Notes: generated from the sequence alone by a model not told the origin. 64,000 bases of DNA from Allolobophora icterica (GCA_963556255.1 OY744615.1:17163577-17227576); one strand, 5' to 3'. Positions 1 through 13,406 are shown, numbered from the stretch's first letter. Made by a program: numbers and translations.

Positions 1-3000
1 CATTATTATAAGTAATAATTCTGTCCACACAATGAGTAGCTATGGTTCAGAATATAATCATATTCTGGTGAAAATATTATACCTTATGGAACATATCGTT
101 CTGAGTGGCTAAGGTATCTTTAATACGTAGTAGTAATATTAGCAGGTTTCAACGTTTTGATTAATGCTATTACTATAAGTAATAATTCTGTCCACGCAAT
201 GAGTAGCTATGGTTTAGAATATAATCACATTCTCGTGTGAATATTATACCTTATGGAACATATAGTTCTGAGTGGCTAAGGTAGTTTTAATACGCAGTAG
301 TAATATTTGCAAGTTTCAAAGTTTTGATTAATGCTATAACTATAAGTACTAATTCTGTCCACGCAATGAGTAGCTATGGTTTAGAATATAATCATATTCT
401 CGTGTGAATATTATACCTTATGGAACATATAGTTCTGAGTGGCTAAGGTAGTTTTAATACGTAGTAGTAATATTTGCAAGTTTCAACGTTTTGATTAATG
501 CTATTACTATAAGTAATAATTCTGTCCACACTATGAGTAGCTATGGTTCAGAATATAATCATATTCTGGTGTAATACTATACCTTATGGAACATATAGTC
601 GTGAATGGCTGAGGTAGTTTTAATACGTAGTAGTAATGTTAACGAGTTTCACCGTTTTGATTAATGTCATTATTATAAGTAATAATTCTGTCCACACAAT
701 GAGTAGCTATGGTTCAGAATATAATCATATTCTGGTGAAAATATTATACCTTATGGAACATATCGTTCTGAGTGGCTAAGGTATCTTTAATACGTAGTAG
801 TAATATTAACGAGTTTCATCGTTTTGATTAATGCTATTACTATAAGTAATAATTCTGTCTACACAATGAGTAGCTATGGTTCAGAATATAATCATATTCA
901 TGTATAAATATTATAATACCTTATGGAACATATAGCTCTGAGTGGCTAAGGTAGTTTTAATACGTAGTAGTAATGTTAACGAGTTTCACCGTTTTGATTA
1001 ATGTCATTATTATAAGTAATAATTCTGTCCACACAATGAGTAGCTATGGTTCAGAATATAATCATATTCTGGTGAAAATATTATACCTTATGGAACATAT
1101 CGTTCTGAGTGGCTAAGGTAGTTTTAATACGTAGTAGTAATATTAACGAGTTTCAACGTTTTGATTAGTGCTATTACTATAAGTATTAATTCTGTCCATA
1201 CAATGAGTAGCTATGGTTCAGAATATAATCATATTCTGATGTAAATATTATACCTTATGGAACATATAGTCCTGAGTGGCTGAGGTAGTTTTAATACGTA
1301 GTAGTAATATTAGCAGGTTTCAACGTTTTGATTAATGCTATTACTATAAGTAATAATTCTGTCCACGCAATGTGTAGCTATGGTTTAGAATATAATCATA
1401 TTCTCGTGTGAATATTATACCTTATGGAACATATAGTTCTGAGTGGCTGAGGTAGTTTTAATACGTAGTAGTAATGTTAACGAGTTTCACCGTTTTGATT
1501 AATGTCATTATTATAAGTAATAATTCTGTCCACACAATGAGTAGCTATGGTTCAGAATATAATCATATTCTGGTGAAAATATTATACCTTATGGAACATA
1601 TCGTTCTGAGTGGCTAAGGTATCTTTAATACGTAGTAGTAATATTAACGAGTTTCATCGTTTTGATTAATGCTATTACTATAAGTAATAATTCTGTCTAC
1701 ACAATGAGTAGCTATGGTTCAGAATATAATCATATTCATGTATAAATATTATAATACCTTATGGAACATATAGCTCTGAGTGGCTAAGGTAGTTTTAATA
1801 CGTAGTAGTAATGTTAACGAGTTTCACCGTTTTGATTAATGTCATTATTATAAGTAATAATTCTGTCCACACAATGAGTAGCTATGGTTCAGAATATAAT
1901 CATATTCTGGTGAAAATATTATACCTTATGGAACATATCGTTCTGAGTGGCTAAGGTAGTTTTAATACGTAGTAGTAATATTAACGAGTTTCAACGTTTT
2001 GATTAGTGCTATTACTATAAGTATTAATTCTGTCCATACAATGAGTAGCTATGGTTCAGAATATAATCATATTCTGGTGTAAATATTATACCTTATGGAA
2101 CATATAGTCCTGAGTGGCTGAGGTAGTTTTAATACGTAGTAGTAATATTAGCAGGTTTCAACGTTTTGATTAATGCTATTACTATAAGTAATAATTCTGT
2201 CCACGCAATGTGTAGCTATGGTTTAGAATATAATCATATTCTCGTGTGAATATTATACCTTATGGAACATATAGTTCTGAGTGGCTGAGGTAGTTTTAAT
2301 ACGTAGTAGTAATATTTGCAGGTTTCAACGTTTTGATTAATGCTATTACTATAAGTAATAATTCTGTCCACACAATGAGTAACTATGGTTCAGAATATAA
2401 TCATATTCATGTATAAATATTATAATACCTTATGGAACATATAACTCTGAGTGGTTAAGGTAGTTTTAATACGTAGTCTTAATATTAACGAGTTTCAACG
2501 TTTTGATTAATGCTATTACTATAAGTAATAATTGTCCACACAATGAGTAGCTATGGTTCAGAATATAATCATATTCTGGTGTAATGCTATACCTTATGGA
2601 ACATATAGTTCTGAGCGGCTAAGGTAGTTTTAATACATAGTAGTAATATTAACGAGTTTCAACGTTTGATTAATGTCATTATTATAAGTAATAATTCTGT
2701 CCACAGAACGAGTAGCTATGGTTCAGAATATAATCATATTCTGGTGTAAATATTATACCTTATGGAACATATAGTCCTGAGTGGCTGAGGTAGTTTTAAT
2801 ACGTAGTAGTAATATTAGCAGGTTTCAACGTTTTGATTAATGATATTAAAAGTAATAATTCTGTTTACACAACGAGTAGCTGTGGTTCAGAATATAATCA
2901 TATTCTGGTGTAAATATTATACCTTATGGAACATATAGTCCTGAGTGGCTGAGGTAGTTTTAATACGTAGTAGTAATATTAGCAGGTTTCAACGTTTTGA

Positions 3001-4110
3001 TTAATGATATTAAAAGTAATGATTCTGTTTACACAACGAGTAGCTATGGTTCAGAATATAATCATATTCTGGTGTAAATATTATACCTTATGGAACATAT
3101 AGTACTGAGTGGCTAAGGTAGTTTTAATACGTAGTAGTAATATTAGCAAGTTTCAACTTTTGATTGATGCCATTATTATAAGTAATTATTCTGTCCACAC
3201 AATGAGTAGCTATGGTTCAGAATATAATCATATTCTGGTGTAAAAACAATACCTTGGGCAACATATAGTACTGAGTGGCTAAGGTAATCTAAATATTCAG
3301 AAATGAGTAGCTAAGGTTCAGAATATAATCATATTCTGGTGTAAAAACAATACCTTGGGGAACATATAGTACTGAGTGGCTAAGGTAGCTTTAATAATTA
3401 GCAATATATACAAATTTAATTATTAGCAATATTAACAAATTTCAACCCTTTGATAAATGCTATTAGTATAAGTAATAATTCTGTCTACACAAAGAGTAGC
3501 TATGGTTCAGAATACAACCATATTCTTGGGTAAAAACAATACCTTGGGAACACATAGTACTGAGTCGCTAAGGTAGTTTTAATACTTAGTACCAATATTA
3601 TCAAGTTTTAACGTTTTGAAATATGCCATTATAGGTAATATTTCTGTTTACACAATGAGTAGCTATGGTTCAGAATATAATCATATTCTGGTATGGAAAT
3701 TATACCTTATGGAACATATAGTACTGAGTGACTAAGGTAGTTTAAAAACGTAGTAGTATTATTAGCTAGTTTCAACGTTTGCTAAATGCTTTTACTATAA
3801 TTAATAATTCTGTCTGCACAATGAGTACCTATGGTTCATAATATAATCATATTCTTGTGTAAAAACAATACCTTGGGGAACATATAGTACCGAGTCGCTT
3901 AGGTTGTTTTAATACCTAGTATCAATATTAACAAGTTTCAACGTTTTGATTAATGCTATTACTATAAGTAATTATTTTATCTACACAATGAGTAGCTATG
4001 ATCCAGAATATAATCATATTTTGATGTTATAACTATACCTTGGGGATCATATAGTATTGAGTCGCTAAGGTAGTTTTAATAACTAGTTCCAAAGCTAACA
4101 GTCAACCACT
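1..4110. repeat. Satellite array, ~167-bp monomer, ~24 copies
   Basis: Tandem AT-rich monomers of about 165-169 bp run from the window edge. Each carries the same landmarks in order: TCTGTCCACACAATGAG, GGTTCAGAATATAATC, ACCTTATGGAACATAT, GAGTGGCTAAGGTAG and AACGTTTTGATTAATG. Monomers before ~3130 are very alike; those after ~3240 are more divergent, with CCTTGGGGAACATAT replacing CCTTATGGAACATAT. This gradient is the usual picture of an array edge. The array continues off the left side of the window. No coding potential is seen. Confidence 0.95.
634..2307. repeat. Higher-order repeat in the satellite: two 837-bp units of five monomers
   Basis: Monomer variants recur in a fixed order. The variant TAATGTTAACGAGTTTCACC occurs near 634, 972, 1471 and 1809, giving two offsets of exactly 837 bp (634 to 1471 and 972 to 1809). 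Other diagnostic variants, such as CAATGTGTAGC and TCATGTATAAATATTATAA, keep the same spacing. The two 837-bp blocks are nearly identical, whereas neighbouring monomers differ by several percent, so they arose by a recent block duplication. Confidence 0.85.
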
Positions 4111-4830
4111 AATGCAACGTCATTCAATGATAGCATTAATTAATCGGTCCCAGTTCACATTTTCAACTTAACCATACAAAGTAATTCAATTAATCAATAG
4201 ATTAACGTTCCAATGCACATATTCAACTCAATTGTTCACAAGTCAAACTGAGGAAGCAATCGCCTGTTGCTGACTGAAACAGCTAATTTGTCTAGCTTTG
4301 CCAATCAATGGCAATTCACATCAATCACTAATTCAGTTGCAAGCAAATTATCAATGTTCAGGCTAAATCGATGAGCGTTAAACTTTTTAACGTCGACTAG
4401 TTCAGTTACCAGGCATGTCATCTGCCTGTTAATCAATCTTCAAACTAGTAGCAAGAACTTCAGAACATTCCGCATTAATTAAGTTAATTACTCGGCAGGC
4501 TTTTCACCTATCAATCAATCTCTAAACTAATTGTAAGAATTTCAAAACATTCCGCATTGACTAGATTAATTAATCAGCAGTATTTCCACCTGTCAATCAT
4601 TCTCTGAACTAATTCAATAGATTCAGCACATGAATGCTCAACAGAAAGTTAATCTGATTTCGCCTATCAATAACAAGAGTTTCAAGACAGTTCAATAAAT
4701 CAATTACGGAGCACTGTTATCTACTTGTCAATCAATCTTTAAGCTAATTCAATTGCAAACTCAATAGCCTAAGTTTCAAAGCATCCACATTAATTAGTTC
4801 AAATGAAATATAGGTCGTCTGCCTCTCAGT
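4111..4830. repeat. Degenerate AT-rich tandem repeat, ~80-bp period
   Basis: The satellite stops near 4100. This stretch shows a decayed repeat with landmarks TCAATCAATCT, AAACTAATT and AACATTCCGCATT recurring near 4433, 4510, 4593 and 4727. It reaches up to the 3' side of the ZCCHC24-like gene. Nothing coding is visible in it. Confidence 0.55.
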
Positions 4831-5001
4831 TAATTAATGCTGTCCATGCGATATCCACCTGTAAAGCAAACCTGTTCAGAGAGTCTTCGTGAACTATGAA
4901 TGAAGAGAAATCGCTTAAGTCGATTAATAGGAGAATCGTGTACACAATCGCTTACATGTAAGTTCGCAAGGCCATGATCATCGTCGTCGTTCTCACGTGG
5001 C

Positions 5002-5712
<711 letters not shown>

Positions 5713-5914
5713 TCAAACAAGCCTAATACGATGCTTAAATCTTTCTCAACCAAACTAACACAATATGATATCGGACTTTAGCTATTTTTAACTTTCTAAT
5801 TCAAAATCGACGTTCAGTTCAATAATAACGCGTCCTTCCAGTCTGTGCGATTTCAAAAATACAGACATGACGTCATCGCTCGGTCTACGTAAATTACACT
5901 CGTTGACCGTCCTT

Positions 5915-6384
5915 GACAATTATTATACCTTATGGAACATATAGGACTGAGCAGAGCCGTATATTTGGGACTGAGTGGCTAAGGTAGTTTTAATACTTAG
6001 CAATGAGTATCTAATGTTCAGGATATAATCATATTCTGGTGTAAAAAGAATACTTTGGGGAACATATATGATCAGGCCTGGCTCGGGAGCGCCTCTGAGT
6101 AGAACTCTTGAAGAGGCGCTATATAAATTTTATGATTGATTGATTGATATAGTACTGAATGGCTAAGGTATTTTTTATACATAGTAGTATTATTAGGAAG
6201 TTTCAACGTTTTGATTAATGATAAGTACTAATTATATCTACACAATGAGTTGCTATGGTTCAAATTATAATCTTTTTCTGGTATAAAATTATATCTTGGG
6301 AACATATATTTTACAGAGTGGCTGAGGTAGTTTTAATAGTGAGTAATGAGTAGCTACGGTTCAGAATATGATCATATTATGGTA
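5915..6384. repeat. Dispersed fragments of the 167-bp satellite
   Basis: Pieces with ACCTTATGGAACATATAG, GAGTGGCTAAGGTAG and GTAGCTACGGTTCAGAATATG recur here, out of the regular period and diverged. They show that the satellite once extended across, or was dispersed around, the ZCCHC24-like gene. The block is interrupted by a LINE 3'-end insertion near 6069-6150 and ends where a larger LINE begins. Confidence 0.75.
6069..6150 (+). mobile_element. Short LINE 3'-end insertion
   Basis: An ~80-bp piece with GAGCGCCTCTGAGTAG, GAAGAGGCGCTATATAAAT and the tail GATTGATTGATTGAT interrupts a satellite fragment between GAACATAT and AGTACTGA. The same 3'-end motif is found, with a GAAT tail, at the 3' end of the LINE at 15624-16977 and in pieces near 26404, 27005 and 46360. 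It is therefore a 5'-truncated copy of that LINE group or of a SINE sharing its tail. Confidence 0.65.
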
Positions 6385-9244
6385 CAGAACAGAACAGAAC
6401 ATTTTTATTGGTCCACACATTTGATATACATACATTCCTTAACATCAGGTTGTTTTACCAGTTAAAGACTCGTTTACCGTTTAACAGATACTATTAAATA
6501 GTATCTGTTTTTAGTAAACCAATGTTTGTATTAAATAACAATACACACAACTAATTTAATTTATCAGATTAACATGTTTATTTTAATACATAAGATTATC
6601 AAATTTTCAAAGCAATAATATAGGCCTATGTTCCTTAGATTAGTATCATTGGTATGTGCTGAGCCTGAATTTTAAAAAAAAAGAAAATAAACCTGAATGA
6701 TAAGGATCGGAAATATTGATAGGACACAAAGGGAGACCCAGAAGGGATGGTGTCGCGTTAAGGCGAGCCCCTATTGCTTGTTAATCCCAACATGGGAGTC
6801 GAATATAAGGACCAGGAGATTAAGTACGTTAATACAATGTAGGATACAATAAAGCAAAGTGAAGCAGAGCAAAGATAGGGCAATAGCAAGTGAAGTGAAA
6901 TAACTTCGGTACCGTAATGTAATGTAAAGTAAATTTAATTGTAAAGTAATATTATTGTAATATTAGATTAGTTCAATCTATGTTTGTTCCAACTCTTGTA
7001 CATCCAAGTTGATGAGTTCAGTACACCAACATCAATCGTATTAGATTCAGCCTAGTAGCATTTCAAGTTATAAGGTCAGTATACGAACATCAATCTTATT
7101 AGATTCAGCCAAGTAGCATTTCAAGTTATTAGTAAACAAACAAATCTGACCCATTTGTTAGTAATCTATACTATAAAATTTAATCTGAAAGCAACCAGTC
7201 TTTTAACTGACGTCTAAATATATTTAAACTAGCAGAGTCTTTAATTGACCCAGGTATTGAGTTCCACATTAGTGGACTCTTACATAAAATAGAATATTTA
7301 CGTATATTAGTCCTAGCAAAAACACTTCTTAAGTTAGGTGCATTTCTTGTTATATAATTATGCACCTGGGAATTCATGGTAAACAAGCAAGAGTACTCAT
7401 GGGGTAGTAATTTGTTTATCAATGAATACAAAAAAATACCAATTTGGCATTCAAGTAATTTATCCAATTTAAGTATTCTCAAAGTCAGAAATAAGCATGG
7501 CTGTAGTCGAGGGTATACGCGGGTATACACTATACACTATACAGCGTATACTCACCTCTAGAGACAGTATACTTACCTCACAAAATATTTATATTTATTT
7601 ATATTAAAATACTGTAGTGTATACTCACAAAATACTGTAGCGTATACTCACCTCTAATTTGTTTTGGAAAACTAACCGATAGCGTGTACTCACCTCTAAT
7701 TTTACCACTACAGCCCTGGAAATAAGTCATGAGTATGAGCCAAAAAGTGCGATTTAGTTATTTTTCTTATAATCCTTCTGTGTAGTATATTTAATTTGCT
7801 AAGCCTAGAACTATAGTTAGAAGCCCACACCAGATTACAGTAATACAGATAAGGGTAAATCATAGTAAAATATAGAGTATTTAATATTTCAGATGATAGT
7901 AAGTAGGAGATTCTTTTTATCACCCCAATAGTCCTTGCTATTTTGTGGGATATTTGTTCAATATGTTCTTTCCAGGTTAGATATCTGTCAAGGTAAACCC
8001 CTAGGAATTCAACCGAGTCTACCTGGGAAATTTCAGTCCGGTCAATTATAAGCTTTTCTAATGTATGATTTCTGATCTTACCCCTTGCTGATAATAGGAT
8101 GTAATTGGTTTTGTTTTAGTTTCAAGATAGTTTGTTGGCCTTAAACCAGTTACCTATGTGCATTAGTTCTTTATTAGTGGTATATCAAATAGGTCCTTAT
8201 ATGAGGCATTAGAATAGAATACATTGGAGTCGTCAGCAAATAATACAAAATTTAGTAAGGTAGACGATCAAGGAAGATCATTGATATAAATAAAAAATAA
8301 TAATGGTCCAAGGACCAACCCCTGAGGAACTCCAAACTCAAGCCATCTAAACGAGGATCTAATCCCGTTACATTTACTTGCTGGTATCGTGATGAGAGAT
8401 AATCTTGAAACCAAGCCAGTGGAAGTCCTCTTATTCCAGAGTTAAAAAGCTTTTTAATTAATATTTGATGATTCACCGTGTCGAATGCCTTCGACAGACC
8501 GAGGAAGATTCCTATAGCGAATTCCTTATTGTGAATGGCTTGAGATATTTTGCCATGAATGTTTATTAAGGATAGGGTTGTTGAGTAACCCGGTCTGAAT
8601 CCATGTTGATAGGAACAAAGTAGTTTCAGTTTATCAACGAAATCATAGTCTGTGGTAAATTACCTTTTCAAGTATTTTTGCAAAAAATTATAAAATAGAA
8701 ATAGGCCTGTAGTTGTTTAGGATCTCCCTAATCACCTTGTTTGAAAATTGGAGTAACCGTAGACAGCTTCATTTTTAAAGGTACTACACCATTAGCCATT
8801 GAGCAGTTGTATATATTGGCCAAAGGCTTAGAAATATAATCTAAATTAGAGCCAATAACAACTGGATCAAGTAAATCATGTCCTATGCTGTGAGATATTT
8901 TCATTGTTGAGTGCATAGACATAATCTCTTCTGCACTAGTAGCAGTAGGGTACAATGCCAAAGATGAAGGAGGAGAAGGCCGGAGGTAGTCAGAGAAGGA
9001 GGAGGAAGTATCTGGAATCTTTTCACAAAGTCTTTTGGCTACCTGGGTAAAGTGCACATTTAAAACTATATGCTATCATTGCATTAATAATGCATTATCC
9101 ATTATAAAGTGACCATCCCTGTTTAATGATCCTATATATAGCTGAGTCAGGTGGACTCTGGTTCAGCACCAATCTAATAGTTGACCAGGTTTTTTAGGTC
9201 ATTTTTATGCTTCAAACATTCCGTGTTATAATAGCTCTGTATAG
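6385..9244 (-). mobile_element. Degenerate CR1/Jockey-type LINE inserted in a satellite monomer
   Basis: Minus-strand reverse-transcriptase pieces lie in order from right to left: TVTPIFKQGD (near 8728), NHQILIKKL and [15 protein letters not shown] (8350-8476), the block GLVLGPLLF with YINDL (~8290-8330), FADD (~8235; variant of the usual YADD), then TMIYPYLYYCNLVWAS (~7850) and the C-terminal SPLMWNSIPGSIK (~7250). Frames are broken by stops and indels, so it is dead. The 3' end on the left has AATAAA and three TTCTG units (6385-6410). ATGGTA flanks both sides (6379-6384 and 9245-9250), and the satellite sequence resumes across it, marking the insertion point. Confidence 0.8.
7515..7715. repeat. 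Short tandem repeat insertion inside the LINE
   Basis: Repeats of GTATACTCACCTCTAATTT and CACAAAATACTGTAG break the LINE frame between its penultimate and last reverse-transcriptase blocks. No terminal repeats are clear, so it may be a small insertion or a local expansion. Confidence 0.5.
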
Positions 9245-9282
9245 ATGGTATAACAATATGGTACCTTGTGAAACATATTTAT

Positions 9283-9520
9283 TTTATTTATTTTTTTATT
9301 ACGAACATTTTTAACGCACGCAAAGTCAAACATGAATGCGAACCTGACTCGCAGCAAGTCAGTCGCCAGGATAAGTCCAGTTAGATATCCAGATGTTTAA
9401 AAGCCAATGAAAAGTAGTTTTCAGGTGTTCTTAAAGAGATAGAGTTCGATCATCGAACAAGAGATAACTAGGCAATTCCATTCCCTCGGGGCTGCAAGAC
9501 GAAATGCACGTATAGTATTG
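9283..9520 (-). mobile_element. LINE 3'-end fragment
   Basis: Minus-strand translation gives a broken RT C-terminus (EGMELPSYLLFDDRTL, then a stop, then EHLKTTFHWLLN), similar in layout to the final residues of CR1-like LINEs. The left end carries a T-rich tract on the plus strand, consistent with a LINE tail. It sits within satellite-derived sequence that resumes with GTATTGAGTGGCTAAGGTAG at its right edge. Confidence 0.5.
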
Positions 9521-9565
9521 AGTGGCTAAGGTAGTTTTCAAGCTAAGTAGGACGCCTAATTACAC

Positions 9566-9960
9566 AGCAAGATTATACGTTGGAAAATATGCGTATAACA
9601 CTGATTATGGTTTATTTCTTGCTATAATATACTGTGGTGTAAAATTTATACGTTGCAGAATATATATCACTGAGTGACTACGGTTAATTTCTTGCTATAA
9701 TATACTCTGATGAAATAATTATACCTTGGGGAACATATAACACTGAGCGATTATGGTTAGTTTCTTGCTATAATATACTCTGGTATACTAATTATACCTT
9801 GGGGAACATATAACACTGAGTGAGTATGGTTAATTTCTTGCTATAATATACTCTGGTGTTATAAATTATACCTTGGGCAACATATAACACTGAGTGACTA
9901 TGGTTAATTTCTTGCTATAATATACTCTGGTATAAAAGTTATACCTTGGAGAACATATGG
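9566..9960. repeat. ~73-bp tandem repeat, five copies, related to the satellite
   Basis: CTTGCTATAATATACTCTG recurs at about 9618, 9691, 9763, 9837 and 9911 (spacing 72-74 bp). Between copies lie ATTATACCTTGGGGAACAT and ACACTGAGTGACTATGGTT, which are shortened forms of satellite landmarks. The unit looks like a satellite monomer with a large internal deletion that then amplified. Confidence 0.8.
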
Positions 9961-10188
9961 TATTGAGTGGCCAAGGTAGTCTTCTTGCGTGGTGAAACGT
10001 TGCCTACTCAGGAAAAAAACTATATCAGAATCGGCGTGCATTAGCCCCAAGGCAGTCCCAGTGGTGGCTACGTATGTCATCTATGACCTTTTAAGCTTTG
10101 CGCTATGAATCTAGCACGCATAGGGGCTGAGATACAGAGTGAGTAGCTATGGTGCAGAGTATAATCATGAGTAGCTAATAGTCGATTC

Positions 10189-10330
<142 letters not shown>

Positions 10331-10381
10331 TATTCTTGTTAATGTTAATATCCATCTGTACAGCTGTACTTTAATTTAGGG

Positions 10382-11125
10382 CAGTGTTTAATCTAGTCCC
10401 CCTCTTCTGGGAGGGGAAACAAGGTTTCTGGGGGGGACCAACGAATTTACACAAGATTTTTATCTGTAATTTCATCCATCTTTCAGACTTTTCATAATTT
10501 CATCTTCAAAAAAAGTTGATGACCTTTTTTTTAGTCCTTCGCCCGATTTTTTACTTTTTCTACAGCAGCGGTTCCCAAACTTCTCTGGGTCGCGACCCAC
10601 TTGTGAATATCTTTATGAGTCTCGGTACCTACTTTGTAAAATTAAGCATTGCATATTAAAATTTACTTCGTAAATTGGTCTCGAAATATGTGGATTAACG
10701 TATAGCGCTTATAAATTAAACGCATTAAAAGGAAACTTAGGTAAAACCAGTTTACAATTTATTGCAATCCAGCTATTTTTAGCCCAATCATAGCCAAATG
10801 TTGTTGCTGCAAAAATAAATGTTTCTCGAGACAATTTGGCGACCCACTTGCCACAGCTTCGCGACCCACTTTTGGGTCGCGACCCACAGTTTGGGAAACT
10901 CTGTTCTACAGCAATTACTCTCTCAAAAAAGGTTGATGACCTTTTTTTAGGAATTCATCTCTCTGAGGGGGGGGGAACATGTATCCACATCTATCCTGGG
11001 GGTGGGGGGGGGGAATTTTCCTCCCCTAAAGGTCTCTACACTGTAATATTGCTGGTCTCTGGGGGAAACATAAATCCTGGGGTGGGGGACATTTCCCCTC
11101 CCAAAGACGCCTAGATAAAACACTT
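10382..11125. mobile_element. Non-autonomous hAT-like element with a nested MITE
   Basis: Ends are CAGTGTTTAATCTAG on the left and CTAGATAAAACACTT on the right, which pair as imperfect inverted repeats. AATTTAGGG flanks both sides (10373-10381 and 11126-11134), an 8-9-bp duplication as expected for hAT. Inside, two arms carry the motif AAAGTTGATGACCTTTTTTT in the same orientation, and G-rich tracts lie near both ends. The same motif at 27998-28042 marks another family member. A second element (10566-10903) is inserted in it. Confidence 0.65.
10566..10903. mobile_element. hAT MITE, 338 bp, nested
   Basis: The left end CAGCGGTTCCCAAACTTCTC and right end GTTTGGGAAACTCTG are inverted repeats, followed inward by GGGTCGCGACCCAC and its mirror. 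The flanking 8-bp duplication TTCTACAG is perfect (10558-10565 and 10904-10911). These ends are typical of hAT/Charlie-type elements. No transposase is encoded. Confidence 0.9.
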
Positions 11126-11351
11126 AATTTAGGGAATTCAGGTACAATGCTGCTGTACTGCTATACTTTATGCCGTCATCAGAATTTACCAGTTCATGTA
11201 AATCCCATGCTGCTAGTAGCCCTAGCATGCAGTCAGTGCATAAAATTGGGGAAGAATAATTGTTTTCAATATATTGATATGTTTAATTGATTCGTGTTTT
11301 ACACGTTTGTACACTGGGGAGGATTTTCATTGAGTAACCATGCATGGGTTC

Positions 11352-11520
11352 AACTCTTGGGGCAGAATGGCCAATTGGTTACAGCGCTCACCTTGTGATG
11401 CTGAGAGTACGGATTTGAGCGATATATAGTTACTGTGTAGGGACCTTGAACAAGTCCTTGCTCAAAATGCTTTGCACTGTCGGTTGATACTCGGTTATTG
11501 TATAAAAATGCTCAAATGAA
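11352..11520 (+). mobile_element. tRNA-derived SINE (family A) fragment
   Basis: TGGCCAATTGGTTACAGCGC and AGTACGGATTTGAGCG resemble pol III A and B boxes and are followed by GACCTTGAACAAGTCC and TTGCTCAAAATGCTTTG. A second copy with the same order is at 42895-43040. The 3' end is not clear. Confidence 0.6.
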
Positions 11521-11789
11521 TGATTAGATAATGACGATTAATAAATACAAAATAATCTTGCTCAATTCTCTTCAGTTCCTATCTGGACTTGTTTTTTCTG
11601 CACTTCAGTAGGAAATCTTTCTCCTGTGCTGACTGTAACTTCAGTCGACAAAGAGCACATAAATCTGCCATTAGACAAGTTATTGCAATGATTATGGTCA
11701 GTAGTAGGCTAAAATTGCTCTTATAGAGGCATAGGAGCTCTGAATTTTTGCAAATCTAAAACCTAAGCAAATCTATACCTGTTATTCGC

Positions 11790-12060
11790 CATGGGCGGCG
11801 ATCATGGGGGGTCGAGGTGTACACTGTTAAAGGTGGGGGACACGCCATGCACCGGTCCCCCCACATTTTGAAGAAACACCGAAACAAGTCATAAAAATTT
11901 TTTGCCCATGAGCGAACAAATTTTTTTACCTTTTTTTGACCAAATCAGTTCATGGCGATAAATTTTTTTACCTCTTTTTTCACCAGATCAGTTCAAAACT
12001 CTTTTTTGACTAGATCATTTCAAAAGTGTCCCCCCCACCTGTCAAACAAGATCGCCGGCA
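11790..12060. mobile_element. Small TIR element with 11-bp target duplication
   Basis: CTGTTATTCGC occurs on both sides (11779-11789 and 12061-12071). The ends are imperfect inverted repeats around GGCGATC (left GGGCGGCGATCATG, right CAAGATCGCCGGCA). The inside has repeated TTTTTTTACCT-type stretches and C-rich tracts. A duplication of 9-11 bp fits a Mutator-like or unclassified element. Confidence 0.6.
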
Positions 12061-12071
12061 CTGTTATTCGC

Positions 12072-13403
12072 TATTTGGATAAAGCATAAAATGTGTGAAA
12101 CGAGGTGTATATGGTTGATTATTGTAACAAAAACTCACTTAGGTGATGGGTTGGGGCGGATCTCATCGTTCAGACCACTGGGTATGGTAAGGTATAGTAA
12201 AGTGCCGTAATTGCTTTTTCACATTTATTATGCACATTTGGCCATTTCTAGCTATTTACCTGTGTATTGGTTTTCTAGCATATTCCTCTATTATTAGCAA
12301 TAGTTATTAGAAGTGTGGTTTTGGGGTTCAGAGGATCTTTTGGCTGTCGCACTAGTAACAGCAATTCAACATCTGGGCACCAGTTGATCAGGGTTTGGAC
12401 CTACATTGGATGAGTTGATTTCTGAGATTTTACTTACTGCAGTGAGATTCATTACCAAGATTCACAGGAATTGGTAAATGTGTTAGCAGTCTGTGACCAT
12501 GCTACCTTGTTACCATTATTGATGTGTGATCTAAAACTGGTACTGGTATATGAGCAACTTATAGTAAAAGTTAAGAAATCTGCTCACACAGTGCATGAGA
12601 GAGCCATCCTTTAGGCTAGGAACTACCCTCAGACTTGATGCTAGTTAGTTTCAGATCCTTTCCAAACTCTTTTGGTACCAAGATACAAGGGAATTCCAAT
12701 TCGGATTCGGATTCGTGACTGGTGACAGAAGCAATCTGCGCAGATCTATGTTTTTCTTAACTCACAACCCATGGTCAGTACTTTGGGTTTTATATTTCTT
12801 TCACAAGGCAGAAGTACTAAAGAGTGATCCATCATGCCACATGGCATCACTTGGGTGTCATGTTTAAACCCAGACCAGGTCACTAATTTGGATGGATTTT
12901 TCAAGATTACCTTGTGGCACATGGTAAAATCTCAATCTATCACCAGTTGCAGTCAATTTGCAGAAGCTGGCAAAGAAAGCAAGTGCAACTCAGAGGGATC
13001 TGATTTTGTTTTCGATGCTGTAGGTGTTGTGTTAAGCATGCCTCGGCATAACTGCTGCCCTCAGGCAAAACGCTTAGCCAAATATCTTGAACGGGATGGA
13101 TGGAGAGTGATTGGAATTCATTTGCCGGTGACTCTTGTTGTGGTTTCTGCTTTGACTTTGGGTGCATGTTTTAAGAAAGATGAACTGGATGATTTCTTAT
13201 CTACATTCCAGTTTTACTTTCTCTCCTGCAGTCAGTCGATTAAGTTACATGCCTGTCATCACTTCCTGCAATTAAAACAGTCAAATGATGATTAGGAACA
13301 TGAGGAAATACATATCCAGGGAAACGACTGTATCTTAGTGCTATCCATGTCTGCAGGTCCTGCCGGCCTTCTCTGGGTAGCGTTATGCTTTGGGCTTTAC
13401 TTG
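12072..13403. other. No recognisable gene
   Basis: A long plus-strand frame (12834-13295) exists, but its translation has no recognisable domain, no clear splice sites and no repeat signature. I see nothing else that I can support in this stretch. Confidence 0.5.
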
Positions 13404-13406
13404 TTA

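Noticed and set aside
12834..13295. 153-aa plus-strand frame
   Set aside because: No domain, no splice context and ordinary composition; a chance frame cannot be excluded.
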